In this document: piece by piece, positions 1-8,940 of the stretch
Layout of the letters: the number at the start of each line of letters is the position of its first letter
Position numbering within the stretch: the first letter of the stretch is position 1
Origin: Actinopolyspora lacussalsi subsp. righensis
GTDB taxonomy: Bacteria > Actinomycetota > Actinomycetes > Mycobacteriales > Pseudonocardiaceae
Reading direction: 5' to 3'
NCBI RefSeq assembly: GCF_900116555.1
Contig: NZ_FPAT01000001.1
Coordinates: 558,001-622,000 of the forward strand
DNA length: 64,000 nucleotides
Position numbers and translations under genes: made by a program
Notes under the pieces: generated by a model
What the model saw: the letters and a program-made list of their open reading frames with translations, nothing else
Told to the model about the DNA's origin: nothing
Database searches by the model: none

Positions 1-165
1 GTGGTCGACCAGCCCGCCGCCGCCCGCACCATGCCCCATACCTTGCGAGATCTGGACCCCGACGATGACACCGTGGCCGCCCTGTCGATGCTGTGCGGCC
101 ACGACGACCTGGCCGCCTACGCCGGACTCGCCCCCACCACCCACAACCCCTCGACCCAACCCATA
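1..165 (+). pseudogene. IS110-family transposase relic
   Basis: The forward frame from base 1 reads three short blocks typical of IS110/IS116 transposases: VVDQP, then ARTMPHTLR followed by a LCGHDDL segment, then AAYAGLAPTT. In an intact transposase these blocks lie far apart (N-terminal DEDD region, linker, C-terminal Transposase_20 domain). Here they are joined within about 55 codons, so at least two internal deletions occurred. The frame then runs into the terminator of the neighbouring epoxide hydrolase gene. The element may begin outside the window. It cannot encode an active transposase. Confidence 0.7.
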
Positions 166-190
166 GAAACACCCCGGAAACCGTTAAGGT

Positions 191-225
191 GCGGCGGGCG
201 GCCGTTTGGTACGGTCGCCCGCCGC
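191..225 (-). terminator. hairpin terminator after epoxide hydrolase gene
   Basis: A perfect 10-bp inverted repeat (GCGGCGGGCG and its complement) encloses a 15-nt loop that can pair further through CCGT/ACGG. It lies 24 nt downstream of the minus-strand stop at 249. There is no clear U-tract, which is common for actinobacterial terminators. Confidence 0.6.
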
Positions 226-248
226 ATCTTCAATCTTTTCCGGGGCTC

Positions 249-1406
249 TCAGCGCAGTGGCCGGACGAACGTACGAACGTCGTCGACCAGCGATTCGGGT
301 TGCTCCATGGCGGCGAAGTGGCCGCCCCGGTCGAACTCGCTCCAGTGGGCGAGAGTGGGCAGTAGACGGCGGGCCCACGAACGGATGGGGCGCGCGGCGT
401 CGGCAGGGAACACGGCAACCCCGACCGGTTGGTCCAGCGGCCACGGCCCGCCCCAAGTGTCGGCGAACGCCGCGTCGCCACGCGCCGATTCATAGTAGAG
501 CTGCGCACTCGAACCCGCGGTCGCGGTGAACCAGTAGATCGACACGATAGTGAGCAGCTGGTCCCGGCCGACCGCCTCCTCCGGAGATTTCTCCGAATCA
601 GTCCACTCCTTGAATTTCTCAGTGATCCAGGCGAGCTGTCCGGCCGGCGAGTCGGTCAGCGCGTAGGACAAAGTCTGGGGCCGGGTGGACTGGATCTTTT
701 GCCATCCCATGCCGTCCTGCTGGAACCTGGCTCCGAACTCCAACCGAGCCTGTTCGGTCTCACTCAGTTCGGCGAACGCGGTCGGATCGTCGGGCGGAAA
801 GGTCACGAAAAAGTTGACGTGGACCCCGGCCACGTGCTCGGGATCGGCGAGCCCCAACTCGAGCGAGATAGGTGTCCCCCAGTCACCGCCCTGAACGAAG
901 TAGCGCTCGTAGCCGAGTCGGCTCATCAACTCCGCCCATGCGCGAGCGACCCGCTTGACATCCCAACCGGTCTCGTTGGTCGGCCCGGAAAACCCGTAAC
1001 CAGGGATGGACGGAATGACGACGTGGAAAGCGTCCGCCGCCTCCCCACCATATGCCTCGGGATCGGTCAACGGCCCGATCACGTCGAGGAACTCGGTGAC
1101 CGATCCGGGCCAACCGTGTGTGATGATCAGGGGAACAGCCGTGGAAACGGCCGAACGAATGTGCAGGAAGTGCACGTCCGTGCCATCGATCTCCGTGATG
1201 AACTGCGGGAACTCGTTCAGCCGACGTTCGGCGGCGCGCCAGTCGTAGCTCTCCCGCCAGTACTCGGCGAGCTCCTTGACGTAGTCCAGGGGGACGCCGC
1301 GGTCCCAGCCGATACCGGGAAGCTCCCCAGGCCAGCGGGTATCGGCGAGTCTGCGGTTCAGATCATCGAGGTCATCCTGCGGTATACGGACATGGAACGG
1401 GCGCAT
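249..1406 (-). CDS. epoxide hydrolase (EHN family alpha/beta hydrolase)
   Basis: Predicted to open epoxides to vicinal diols. The protein is about 385 residues. An N-terminal EHN domain (starting PFHVRIPQDDLDDL) precedes an alpha/beta-hydrolase core with the oxyanion motif HGWPGS near residue 97. The nucleophile Asp is in QGGDWG near 175, the lid tyrosines are in IYWFT, and the catalytic His is in GGHFAAMEQP near 363. A GTG at 1424 overlaps the upstream stop. I prefer the ATG at 1406, because AGGTGG lies 7 nt before it. It sits directly downstream of a MonCI-like flavin epoxidase, so the two probably act in sequence on one substrate (inference). The substrate is unknown. Confidence 0.88.
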   Translation of the reverse strand: MRPFHVRIPQDDLDDLNRRLADTRWPGELPGIGWDRGVPLDYVKELAEYWRESYDWRAAERRLNEFPQFITEIDGTDVHFLHIRSAVSTAVPLIITHGWPGSVTEFLDVIGPLTDPEAYGGEAADAFHVVIPSIPGYGFSGPTNETGWDVKRVARAWAELMSRLGYERYFVQGGDWGTPISLELGLADPEHVAGVHVNFFVTFPPDDPTAFAELSETEQARLEFGARFQQDGMGWQKIQSTRPQTLSYALTDSPAGQLAWITEKFKEWTDSEKSPEEAVGRDQLLTIVSIYWFTATAGSSAQLYYESARGDAAFADTWGGPWPLDQPVGVAVFPADAARPIRSWARRLLPTLAHWSEFDRGGHFAAMEQPESLVDDVRTFVRPLR

Positions 1407-1423
1407 TACAGGTCCACCTTCCA

Positions 1424-2824
1424 CTATGCGGCTTTGTCGGACGCTTCGGGAGGCTCTGATGCTGGCAACGAGGCCGCGGGGGAGGCGGATCGGCGCCAGG
1501 AGTGCCGCAGCACGCGAATAACGTTTCCGGGGCGCAGTAGCGCTTGCGGCGAGTCAACCAGCCCCGCGACCCGGATGAACGCGTTGGTGAGCGTGGAGTC
1601 GTGCACGGCGGCGTCTTGTAGCTTGGCCACATAAGCGTTGACCATCCGCACCTTGGGCGAGCGCCTTCCCGCCACCTCGTCGTAGCCGAGATCGGCACCG
1701 GCCGAGACGTCCCATGCGGGCGCGATCAACTTGGCTATCGCCTTGAAGTACCCTCGGGCGGTGGGTAACGCCCCGGAACGCAATTGCTCCCGCAGTACCA
1801 GAGTCTCCAGCGCGGCCACGGTCATGCCCTGCGCATAAATCGGGTTGAAGCTGCACACAGCATCCCCGAGCACCAATAACCCCTCGGGAAACTCGCTCAG
1901 CCGCTCGTAGTGACGCCACACGCTGGCCGGGTACTTGAACGTCACAGGGCTGTCGAGCGGTTCGGCATCCTTGACAGCTTCGTAGATCTCCGGAACGGGC
2001 AGTGACTTGACGAAGGCGAGGAACCCGTCGTCGTCTGTCGGCGGGTGATCGCCCAGCAAGCCGGTCAGAGACAGCTCCACGCGGCCGCCCCAACCCGGCA
2101 AGTGGTGGAAGAACGCGCCCCGTGGTGTGCGCGGCGTGGCAGCCGGGATGATCGCGAGGTCGGTTCCGAACGGGTCGGACTTGAGTTGGTAGTGCCGCGT
2201 CGTGTAAGCGAGGTCGATCTTGACCTTCTGCTCGTCCGGGCGTCGGTATCCCAATTCCTCCAGCCACGCCGGTGTCCGCGACCCCTTGCCACTGGTGTCC
2301 ACCACCAAGTCGGCTGACAACGTCTCCGCCGCCCCGGTGTCCTGTCCACGGACCTTGGCTCCGAGTACCCTGGTACCGTCCGAACTGGTCTCAAGACCGA
2401 GGATGTCGTGCCGTTCAAGGAAAATCACGTTCGGAATGGCCATCGTCCGTCTACGTACGTGATATTCCAACACTGGTCGGATGGACGGCACGCACACCAG
2501 CCCGGAAGGGGCCGGTTTCATCCGACGGCCGTTGAAGATCCATCGAACGTCGGAGCTGAAGTCACCGGTCCGCACACCGTCGGCCTCGATATCCTCCTTC
2601 AGACCGGGGAAGTAGCTCTCGACGATCTGCTGACCGCGCGCGACCAACCCATGCGCATGACGACCTTGTGGAACGCCTCGCCGGTAGTTCTTCACCTCGG
2701 TCAGCTCGTCGCGGTCGACGACGACGACCTCCGCGAAGGACTCCGAGAGCACTCGAGCTGTCAACAGACCAGCCATACTGCCGCCGAGCACCACGGCACG
2801 GTCGCCGACGATGTTATCGGACAT
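1424..2824 (-). CDS. FAD-dependent monooxygenase, MonCI/Lsd18-like epoxidase
   Basis: A 466-residue flavoprotein. The Rossmann motif VVLGGSMAG is at residues 11-19, followed by VVVVDRDEL. The segment RRGVPQGRHAHGL (about 48-60) is characteristic of the flavin epoxidases of polyether biosynthesis and of many uncharacterised actinobacterial relatives. A second FAD motif, LVLGDAVCSFNPIYAQGM, lies towards the C-terminus. GAAGGGAG precedes the ATG. Its stop overlaps the first possible start of the epoxide hydrolase gene, so they form one transcript. No polyether-type modular PKS is visible next to it, so an epoxidase role is inferred from family resemblance only. A general hydroxylase is possible. 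Confidence 0.8.
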   Translation of the reverse strand: MSDNIVGDRAVVLGGSMAGLLTARVLSESFAEVVVVDRDELTEVKNYRRGVPQGRHAHGLVARGQQIVESYFPGLKEDIEADGVRTGDFSSDVRWIFNGRRMKPAPSGLVCVPSIRPVLEYHVRRRTMAIPNVIFLERHDILGLETSSDGTRVLGAKVRGQDTGAAETLSADLVVDTSGKGSRTPAWLEELGYRRPDEQKVKIDLAYTTRHYQLKSDPFGTDLAIIPAATPRTPRGAFFHHLPGWGGRVELSLTGLLGDHPPTDDDGFLAFVKSLPVPEIYEAVKDAEPLDSPVTFKYPASVWRHYERLSEFPEGLLVLGDAVCSFNPIYAQGMTVAALETLVLREQLRSGALPTARGYFKAIAKLIAPAWDVSAGADLGYDEVAGRRSPKVRMVNAYVAKLQDAAVHDSTLTNAFIRVAGLVDSPQALLRPGNVIRVLRHSWRRSASPAASLPASEPPEASDKAA

Positions 2825-3065
2825 TGCTGCTCCCTTCTGTCAAGCACAGGAAACGCGAAAGGATCGATGTGACCTTTCCAATGATCACCGAAAAGCGTCC
2901 TGCTTTTTGACAGGAATCATTCTTTTTTCACGCACCCTGAACATCTCCAGGAATGTTGAATCAGCTGAAGACCAGCAGTTGCGGTTACAGCTTGGACATG
3001 GTTCAGATCAACGTGGTTCGAAAAATCCGATCAAGAGGATCGGCACCGGATGCGGTTCGCCGGGC

Positions 3066-3091
3066 CGGCGTCGACGAGCTCGTCGACGCCG
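3066..3091. repeat. 26-bp perfect palindrome
   Basis: The bases CGGCGTCGACGAG are followed immediately by their exact reverse complement, with no loop. It lies between the flavin epoxidase promoter and the end of the BBE oxidase gene. It could be a protein-binding operator, or as RNA a hairpin after the BBE oxidase gene. No assignment is possible from sequence alone. Confidence 0.6.
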
Positions 3092-3140
3092 CGCGGGGCG
3101 GGCAGCGAGGTCGATCGGGTAACGTGCTTTCGGATTGACC

Positions 3141-3157
3141 GGCCCCCTTCGGGGGAC
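3141..3157 (-). terminator. short hairpin downstream of BBE oxidase gene
   Basis: CCCCC-TTC-GGGGG forms a 5-bp stem with a triloop, about 135 nt beyond the stop of the minus-strand oxidase gene. It may act with the palindrome at 3066. There is no U-tract, so this is tentative. Confidence 0.35.
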
Positions 3158-3290
3158 CTGAGCACAGGTGGTGCCACCGACCGCACCGGTGTGGCGAATC
3201 ACCATCACCGGACACAGGGCATCCTGTCGGGAGATGGCCCGTGCTCTCCGCTCTCCCAATACGGATCACTCGGACGGTGACGCAGCCCAT

Positions 3291-4823
3291 TTAGTCGTCG
3301 GGCAGTTCCACCGACAGGGCGTGGTGGAAGACGTTCCCCGGGTCGTATGCCTTCTTCACCTGTTGCAGCCTCGGATAATTGTCCTTGTAGTAGAGCGTGT
3401 ACCACGGGATGCCCGAGGTGTTCCACTCCGGGTCGGCCAGGTCGATGTCCGGATAGCTGATGTAGGAACCATCATGGATGTCATCGGGCGCAGGGACACC
3501 ACCACTTTCGGCGTACACCTCGTAATAGTATTCGCGTGCCCAGGCAATGTGGCGGTCGTCCTCCTCCTCTGAGAGCCACATGCCGGAACCGTACGAGGCC
3601 TTCAGGATCGAGTCACGCTGCGGGATGGCGGTCGCGTCCGGGGCGATCGTGTTGACCCTTCCGCCCACAGCGGTGAGCACCAGGCAAGCTGTCAGGTTGC
3701 TGTGATCGGAATCCGCACCGGACAAATACTTGTATACCGTTCTGATCTGTCGCTCGGGCATGGACTTGCGCAGGTAGCCCGCCTTGTTCTTGTAGCGGCC
3801 GTTGGGGTCGCTTGGCCAACTGTAGGAGGGCATCCACTTGCTCATCCACGGGAGGACGTCCCGCGTATTCAGGGTCGGTTCGACCCCCACATCCGCGCAG
3901 ATGGCCTCGAGCTGCGCGTTCAGCAGCTGCTCCGCACCCGGCGTGGCCCCGTCGATCACCGTGGTCAGCCCGAACATGCCGGATGCCCGATGAGTGATGA
4001 TGAAGTTACTCCACAGATTCACGTACGGTGAATCGGCATCACTGTTGTTCTCGAACCACTCGCAGTAGTTACGAACCAACCGGACGAACGCCTGCTCCGT
4101 CATCGATTCCCACGACCACATCACGAGGCCCCGATGGACGTTCGCCGGTGCTTTGGGGAGCAGCTCGGCCGGATCGGTCGAGTCGACTCCTGGTGTGCGC
4201 ATCCAGAACCTGGTCACCACGCCGAAGTTACCGCCGCCACCACCGGTGTTGGCCCACCACAGATCGTGGTTCGGGTCGTCGGGATCCCGGGTCGCAATCA
4301 CCGCACGAGCCTTGCCCGTCTCGTCGACCACGACGACTTCGACGGCGTACAGGTGGTCGATCACAAGTCCGTCGCGTCGAGAGAGGTGCCCGTAGCCTCC
4401 GCCGGTGATGTGTCCTCCGACTCCGACCTCGAAGCAAGTGCCAGCCGGGATGGTGACTCCCCAACCATTGAACAATGTCCGGTAGACGTCGCCAAGGTTC
4501 GCGCCGCTCTCGAGTGCGAACGCACCGCGTGTCTCATCGAAATACACATTGGCCATCGGGGAGAGATCCAGCACCACCTCGACATCGGATGAGGTGGTGA
4601 AGTCCTCGAAGCAGTGCCCACCACTACGCACCACGATCCGCTTGCCTGCCGCGACAGCGTTATCCACCGCCTCGACAACTTGCTCGGTACTACCGACCAA
4701 CTGCACGTAATCCGGTTTGCCGACGAATCGGTGGTTGAAGCCTTCCACCAGGCTTTCGTAGCGCTGATCGCCGGCCGTGACGGTGACCGGCCCGAAAGCA
4801 GGTGGGTTGGCCGTCTCGGACAT
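3291..4823 (-). CDS. BBE-like FAD-linked oxidase, bicovalent flavin
   Basis: A 510-residue berberine-bridge-enzyme-like oxidase. The N-terminal FAD_binding_4/PCMH domain carries both flavin attachment residues of the bicovalent class: His in RSGGHCFEDF (about residue 70) and Cys in PAGTCFEVGVGGH (about 130). The glycine-rich segment GGHITGGGYG and a C-terminal BBE motif YDPGNVFHH follow. Relatives oxidise sugars, or alcohols and C-C bonds in natural products. A TTG at 4838 is in frame, but GGGAGG sits 7 nt before the ATG at 4823, so I chose the latter. There is no signal peptide. About 150 nt separates it from the sigma-factor gene upstream, so it may belong to that transcript. Confidence 0.88.
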   Translation of the reverse strand: MSETANPPAFGPVTVTAGDQRYESLVEGFNHRFVGKPDYVQLVGSTEQVVEAVDNAVAAGKRIVVRSGGHCFEDFTTSSDVEVVLDLSPMANVYFDETRGAFALESGANLGDVYRTLFNGWGVTIPAGTCFEVGVGGHITGGGYGHLSRRDGLVIDHLYAVEVVVVDETGKARAVIATRDPDDPNHDLWWANTGGGGGNFGVVTRFWMRTPGVDSTDPAELLPKAPANVHRGLVMWSWESMTEQAFVRLVRNYCEWFENNSDADSPYVNLWSNFIITHRASGMFGLTTVIDGATPGAEQLLNAQLEAICADVGVEPTLNTRDVLPWMSKWMPSYSWPSDPNGRYKNKAGYLRKSMPERQIRTVYKYLSGADSDHSNLTACLVLTAVGGRVNTIAPDATAIPQRDSILKASYGSGMWLSEEEDDRHIAWAREYYYEVYAESGGVPAPDDIHDGSYISYPDIDLADPEWNTSGIPWYTLYYKDNYPRLQQVKKAYDPGNVFHHALSVELPDD

Positions 4824-4971
4824 CTTCCTACCTCCCAATCACGGGGTACGGCGTCACCGTTACACGTCTGGCCGAACCTGAGCGTCTTCCCCGTTGCCAT
4901 TCCACTGCCGGCGGCTCCATACGTAGCCTGCCGCGCACTCGGACGGATCCGTCGGCAGACACCGAGCCGAT

Positions 4972-6207
4972 CTATGCGAGCCGGTCGGCCCGCGCACGCA
5001 GATAGCGCTGCTCGGGCAAACCAGTGGCAAGGCGGGAAGCGAGCAGATAGTTCTCCCGTGCAGCCGTCGTATCTCCGGCCAGTTCCAGCAGGTGAGCACG
5101 CACAGCCGTGAGCCGATGGTGACGAGCCATCCGGTCATCACTCTCCAGCTCCGAGACCATGGCCAGACCGGCTTCCGGACCGTCGGTCATAGCAACAGCG
5201 ATCGCGTGATTGAGCGTTGCCACCGGATTCGGCGCGATTCGGCACAATACCTGGTAAAGAAATCTGATCTGCCGCCAATCCGTTTCGTCCACATGGGACG
5301 GCTGCACGTGGAGAGAGGCGATCGCCGCTTGCAGCTGATACGCACCGAGCTGCGATCTCAGCATCGCATCGGTGATCAGGCGCGTACCTTCCTCGATCAT
5401 CTCGCTGTCCCACAGGGATCTGTCCTGCTCGGCCAGCGGGACCAGACCGCCCATGGAATCAGTACGGGCCGCGCGGCGCGCGTCAGTCAGCAACATCAGC
5501 GCGAGCAGGCCCGCGACCTCGCCGTCTTCGGGCAACGAACGATGGATGTCCCTCGTGAGTCGGATGGCCTCGGCGGCCAGATCGGGACGCTGCAGGTCAG
5601 GCCCAGAGGTGGCAGTGTAGCCCTCATTGAAGCTGAGGTAGAGCACATGCAGAACGGCACCCAACCGCTCGACGTACTCCGACCCCCTGGGCATGCGCAA
5701 CGTCGTACCTGCGGCCCGGATGCGTTGCTTGGCACGGCTGATCCGCGGCCCCATAGTCGCCTCGGGCACCAGGAAGGCATTGGCGATCTCAGTCGTGGTA
5801 AGCCCCCCTACCGCGCGAAGCGTGAGAGCGACCTGCGAAGCCGGGGTCAGTGCGGGGTGGCAGCACATGAACAGCAACGTAAGGGTGTCATCGTTGTCAT
5901 GGACCCGTTCGTCCGCACCACGAGCGAGCATCGCGTCCGGTGGTTCCCTGCTCGCGCTGGACGTTTCTCGATCACGGCGGGCTTGCTCGCTACGAATCTG
6001 GTCAACCACCCTGCGGGACGCGACGGTGGCCAACCAGCCGTGCGGGTTGTCGGGCACTCCCTCACGCGGCCATTGGACGGTCGCCGCCAGCATAGCCTCC
6101 TGGAGCGCGTCCTCACAGGTGTCGAATTCGTGATACCGGCGAAGGAGTGCCCCGAGAACCTGAGGGGCCAGCTCCCGCAGCAGGCGGCCGAGGTCCTCGT
6201 CACTCAC
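4972..6207 (-). CDS. ECF42-type RNA polymerase sigma factor with C-terminal TPR-like domain
   Basis: About 411 residues, far longer than a minimal ECF factor. Region sigma2 includes DTCEDALQEAMLAA, and sigma4 includes a helix-turn-helix around GLTTTEIANAFLVPEATM. The remaining ~200 residues are helical with the family signature VLYLSFNEGYTA and a TPR-like end. This is the layout of group ECF42, which is usually encoded beside DGPF/YCII proteins, exactly as here. The GTG at 6207 has GGAG seven nt upstream; a TTG at 6213 is an alternative. The start overlaps the end of the preceding YCII frame, so translation is probably coupled. No anti-sigma gene is present, as expected, since the C-terminal domain is thought to control activity. 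Confidence 0.9.
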   Translation of the reverse strand: MSDEDLGRLLRELAPQVLGALLRRYHEFDTCEDALQEAMLAATVQWPREGVPDNPHGWLATVASRRVVDQIRSEQARRDRETSSASREPPDAMLARGADERVHDNDDTLTLLFMCCHPALTPASQVALTLRAVGGLTTTEIANAFLVPEATMGPRISRAKQRIRAAGTTLRMPRGSEYVERLGAVLHVLYLSFNEGYTATSGPDLQRPDLAAEAIRLTRDIHRSLPEDGEVAGLLALMLLTDARRAARTDSMGGLVPLAEQDRSLWDSEMIEEGTRLITDAMLRSQLGAYQLQAAIASLHVQPSHVDETDWRQIRFLYQVLCRIAPNPVATLNHAIAVAMTDGPEAGLAMVSELESDDRMARHHRLTAVRAHLLELAGDTTAARENYLLASRLATGLPEQRYLRARADRLA

Positions 6208-6567
6208 TTCCAATCTCCATGCCGGTGGGCACCATCACCGGTTGCATCTCGCTCGTGCCACAGCACACGGTCGGAATCCTCGCCGCCAGCCCCGAGGGAC
6301 GATCGCAGTCCCCGTGGTCGACGAAGTAGTAGGCGGCGAATCGAAGCGGTGATTCGAGGGACGGCCGGTCTGCCACCGTGTCCCATCTCCGCGTACACCT
6401 ACCAACGTACTGTTCGGCTGGTCGGCGAGTACCTGACTGTCGATCAGTTCGCCCGATTCCCGCGCCGTCGCTACGAAATCCGCGTGATTCAGCACGGTCT
6501 CCCTCTCATCATCGAGCAGCTCCGCGATGACCACTGGGTCGGGATACACGTCCAACAGGAACTTCAT
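6200..6567 (-). pseudogene. second YCII/DGPF protein gene, frameshifted
   Basis: The start MKFLLDVYPDPVVIAEL and the next ~50 residues follow the YCII/DGPF fold (RESGELIDSQVLAD). After about LVGVRGDG the reading frame is wrong. The shifted frame supplies the missing C-terminus (VADRPSLESPLRFAAYYFVD, then LAARIPT) and ends at 6200, overlapping the sigma-factor start. A single shift near 6385-6405 therefore interrupts the gene. Either it is a recent pseudogene or a base was miscalled. It lies 14 nt after the intact YCII gene. Confidence 0.8.
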
Positions 6568-6581
6568 CTCAGCCGCGCCGC

Positions 6582-6962
6582 TCACGCCTCCGAGCTCGCC
6601 TCTGGTCCGGCCGCGAAAACCACGGGACGAACCTCGACACCAAGTCCCTCCACCTTGGCGTCCGGGATCATCGCGGCCAGCTCGATAGCACGGTCCCGTT
6701 CCGCGCATTCGACAAGGTAGTAACCGCCCAGGTACTCCTTCGCCTCGAGGTAAGGGCCATCGCTCACCATGGGCGCACCCTCGCGGACGCGAACGACGGC
6801 GCTTTCGGCGGGATCGGCCAGCGCATTCGCCGCGAGCAGTTCACCGGATTCGCGGACAGTCTCCATGAACTCGGCTTGACCTTCGACCACCTCGTTGCGC
6901 TCTTCCTCGGTGAGGGACTCCCAGATCTGTGGGTTCATATGCATAATCAACAGGAACTTCAT
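6582..6962 (-). CDS. YCII/DGPF-domain protein
   Basis: A 126-residue dimeric alpha/beta-barrel protein of the YCII family. The variant of the DGPF motif reads SDGPYLEAKEYLGGYYLVEC near residues 67-86. The conserved start MKFLLIMHMN and the C-terminal VEVRPV strand are intact. GGAGGAGAAGA directly before the ATG is a strong ribosome-binding site. It is the first gene of the ECF42 operon. DGPF proteins are typical targets or partners of ECF42 sigma factors, but their biochemical role is not established. The family is related to YciI enzymes, so a small catalytic role is possible. Confidence 0.92.
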   Translation of the reverse strand: MKFLLIMHMNPQIWESLTEEERNEVVEGQAEFMETVRESGELLAANALADPAESAVVRVREGAPMVSDGPYLEAKEYLGGYYLVECAERDRAIELAAMIPDAKVEGLGVEVRPVVFAAGPEASSEA

Positions 6963-7387
6963 TCTTCTCCTCCTCCGCGGCAGACGGGCCGGTCACGCTA
7001 CACGTCCGGTCGGGCTCGCAATGTAGCAGATCTCGATATCGTCACCCGTGCTGGCCGGGACGAGGACAATCCCGTTGGTAGCCATCCAACGACGTGGTCG
7101 CCCCTTCAACACCTCCCTGTCACGAGGGGTCGTTCAGTCATCCGCCGTACACCTGCACCCGGTCAGGCCAACTCCACCGATCACGCGGGCACCGGTCGAC
7201 GCGCCGAAACGACTCCTTTTCGCCATAATTCGCCCTCAAAAAATGTTCTTCATTTTCGAACACAAAATTCTCCAAGGCGGAAAAATCGGATATCCGTCTC
7301 CCTCGGGTGCCGAAAACAGCTTTGCGCTGGAGCACGTTTCGATCCGCTCCGCTTCCCGGCGGTGCCGACGACGCGCCCTCTCCGGGA
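6963..7387. other. AT-richer intergenic region, probable promoter of the ECF42 operon
   Basis: No gene recognised. The part around 7200-7290 is clearly lower in GC than its surroundings and contains several A and T runs. This fits a promoter for the minus-strand YCII-sigma operon and the downstream end of the methyltransferase gene. I could not identify an ECF-type -35/-10 pair with confidence. Confidence 0.5.
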
Positions 7388-8908
7388 TCAGCTGCTTACA
7401 GCGGTGACAAAGATGAAGTTTCCGGGGGTGGACTCGGCGCTCACGGTCAACCCCGCTTGGGCGAGCCAGTTACGGATTTCCTCGAGCCGAAACAGTGGCA
7501 TACCACCGTCGGGGAAACCGGGGCCTCGGAAGGAGTTCTGGAAGTAGCGGTAGATCGGGTCCTCCGAGCGCCGGAACGTAAGCAGCGTGAACGTGCCACC
7601 CGGACGCAAGCAGCGGCCGATCTCGGCGATAGCTCCGGCCGGATCGGGTAGGGCCTGCAGCGTGTTCCAGCAGTTGACCGCGCCGAGCGTGTCGTCACCG
7701 AACGGAAGATCGAGTGCGTTCGCCTGCACGGCAGGCACCTCGGGCAGCCGGCCACGTAGCCACGTGAGCATGTACTTGTTCAGATCCAGCGCGATCACGC
7801 GTTCGGCACCTACCGCACCGGCCAGCACGGTGGTCCATCTCCCGGCGCCGGCGGCCAGGTCGAGCACTGGCCCGTCCACCGGGCGCGTGCGGTCGACCAG
7901 GTAGTCGTCCTCGTCCCGAGGTGTAACCCGGCCACCCCAGTTGCATCCCATGAGCCGCAGGAAACCAGGTCGCAGTACGGTTTCGTAATACAGTCCGATC
8001 CGCCGCAGAACTGCGGCGTTCTGCAACACATCGTCCGATTCGTCGCCCTCGGTGACAGCGCCGGTCAGGTCGAGCACACCGTGCGCCGTGGAGAACCGGC
8101 TCCCGCAGTCGGCGCATCCCGCCCCATCATCGGCCACGATCGTCCCGAACTGGCAGACCGGGCAACGCAGGGCTGACACGTGTCGGAGCAGCGCTGCCGC
8201 GTCGAACGACGCAGGAGCCTCCTGCGCGACGTCTCCAGTCCGGTCCGGATCGGTGACCACCCCCACTTCCCCGTTGCCCAGCTCCCAGTACGCCTTCGCC
8301 CCGGAATAGCCGAGCAACATCAGGGTGTCACCGGCATAGGTAGTGGCGATCTGCTCCGAATCGAGCTGGGCGATCCACGCCCGGTCGTGCTCACGCTCGG
8401 CCTCGCTCAGCGTCCACTCAGCCGGCGACGGCCAGACTCGACCGAGCACCACGTCGTCGACGTCGAGCGGCCGCAGCACGCGGTCCAGTCTGGATAAATC
8501 GTCCTGGTCAAGACAGTGGTCGGACACCGACTCGAGGATCCGCTCCCGTGCTTCCGGGAAGTGCCCGAGCAGGTAGAGCAAAGCGAGGGTCAGCGGCTGC
8601 CCACGTGTGTGCCGCTTCAGCAGGTCGAGGTACTGGTCGAGCCCATTTCGCACGGCGCGAACCACTTCACCGTCCGAGGCCGGGTCTGCCTCGGCGAGCA
8701 ATCCGAGCAGGAGGACCAGGTACCCCTTACGATCATCGGACACATTCTCGAGGCGATCGACGATGACAGATGCCGCTTCAGGGGCAAGCTCGGTCAGCTC
8801 TCCATTACGCCATACGGCTTCCACCATCCGCTGGTAATTCTCATAGAATTGTCCCGGCGAGGATGATGTGAAGGAATCCAACAACCCGGTGAAGGTCGAT
8901 CGACTCAT
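7388..8908 (-). CDS. SAM-dependent methyltransferase with helical N-terminal and zinc-ribbon domains
   Basis: About 506 residues in three parts. The first ~150 residues are all-helical and HEAT-like, including LVLLLGLLAEADPASDGE. A CPVC...CADC zinc ribbon lies near residues 249-268, as in RlmA-like and similar enzymes. A class I methyltransferase domain follows, with motif I VLDLAAGAGR (about 348-357), an acidic residue in VIALDLNKYM, and the post-motif CLRPGGTFTL. The start at ATG 8908 is preferred over a GTG at 8932 because AGGA lies 7 nt upstream. The DUF2306 membrane gene ends 32 nt before it, so they form one operon. The substrate is unknown; small-molecule or RNA methylation are both possible. 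Confidence 0.8.
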   Translation of the reverse strand: MSRSTFTGLLDSFTSSSPGQFYENYQRMVEAVWRNGELTELAPEAASVIVDRLENVSDDRKGYLVLLLGLLAEADPASDGEVVRAVRNGLDQYLDLLKRHTRGQPLTLALLYLLGHFPEARERILESVSDHCLDQDDLSRLDRVLRPLDVDDVVLGRVWPSPAEWTLSEAEREHDRAWIAQLDSEQIATTYAGDTLMLLGYSGAKAYWELGNGEVGVVTDPDRTGDVAQEAPASFDAAALLRHVSALRCPVCQFGTIVADDGAGCADCGSRFSTAHGVLDLTGAVTEGDESDDVLQNAAVLRRIGLYYETVLRPGFLRLMGCNWGGRVTPRDEDDYLVDRTRPVDGPVLDLAAGAGRWTTVLAGAVGAERVIALDLNKYMLTWLRGRLPEVPAVQANALDLPFGDDTLGAVNCWNTLQALPDPAGAIAEIGRCLRPGGTFTLLTFRRSEDPIYRYFQNSFRGPGFPDGGMPLFRLEEIRNWLAQAGLTVSAESTPGNFIFVTAVSS

Positions 8909-8940
8909 CGATGAGTCCTTTCGTTTGTCCACGCAGATTC

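Larger units (their letters stand above)
2825..3290. other. non-coding interval holding a long palindrome and a hairpin
   Basis: No convincing gene. The stretch carries the promoter region of the flavin epoxidase/epoxide hydrolase pair near 2830-2960, which is locally AT-richer, and two structured elements listed separately. Short open frames here match nothing I recognise. Confidence 0.6.
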
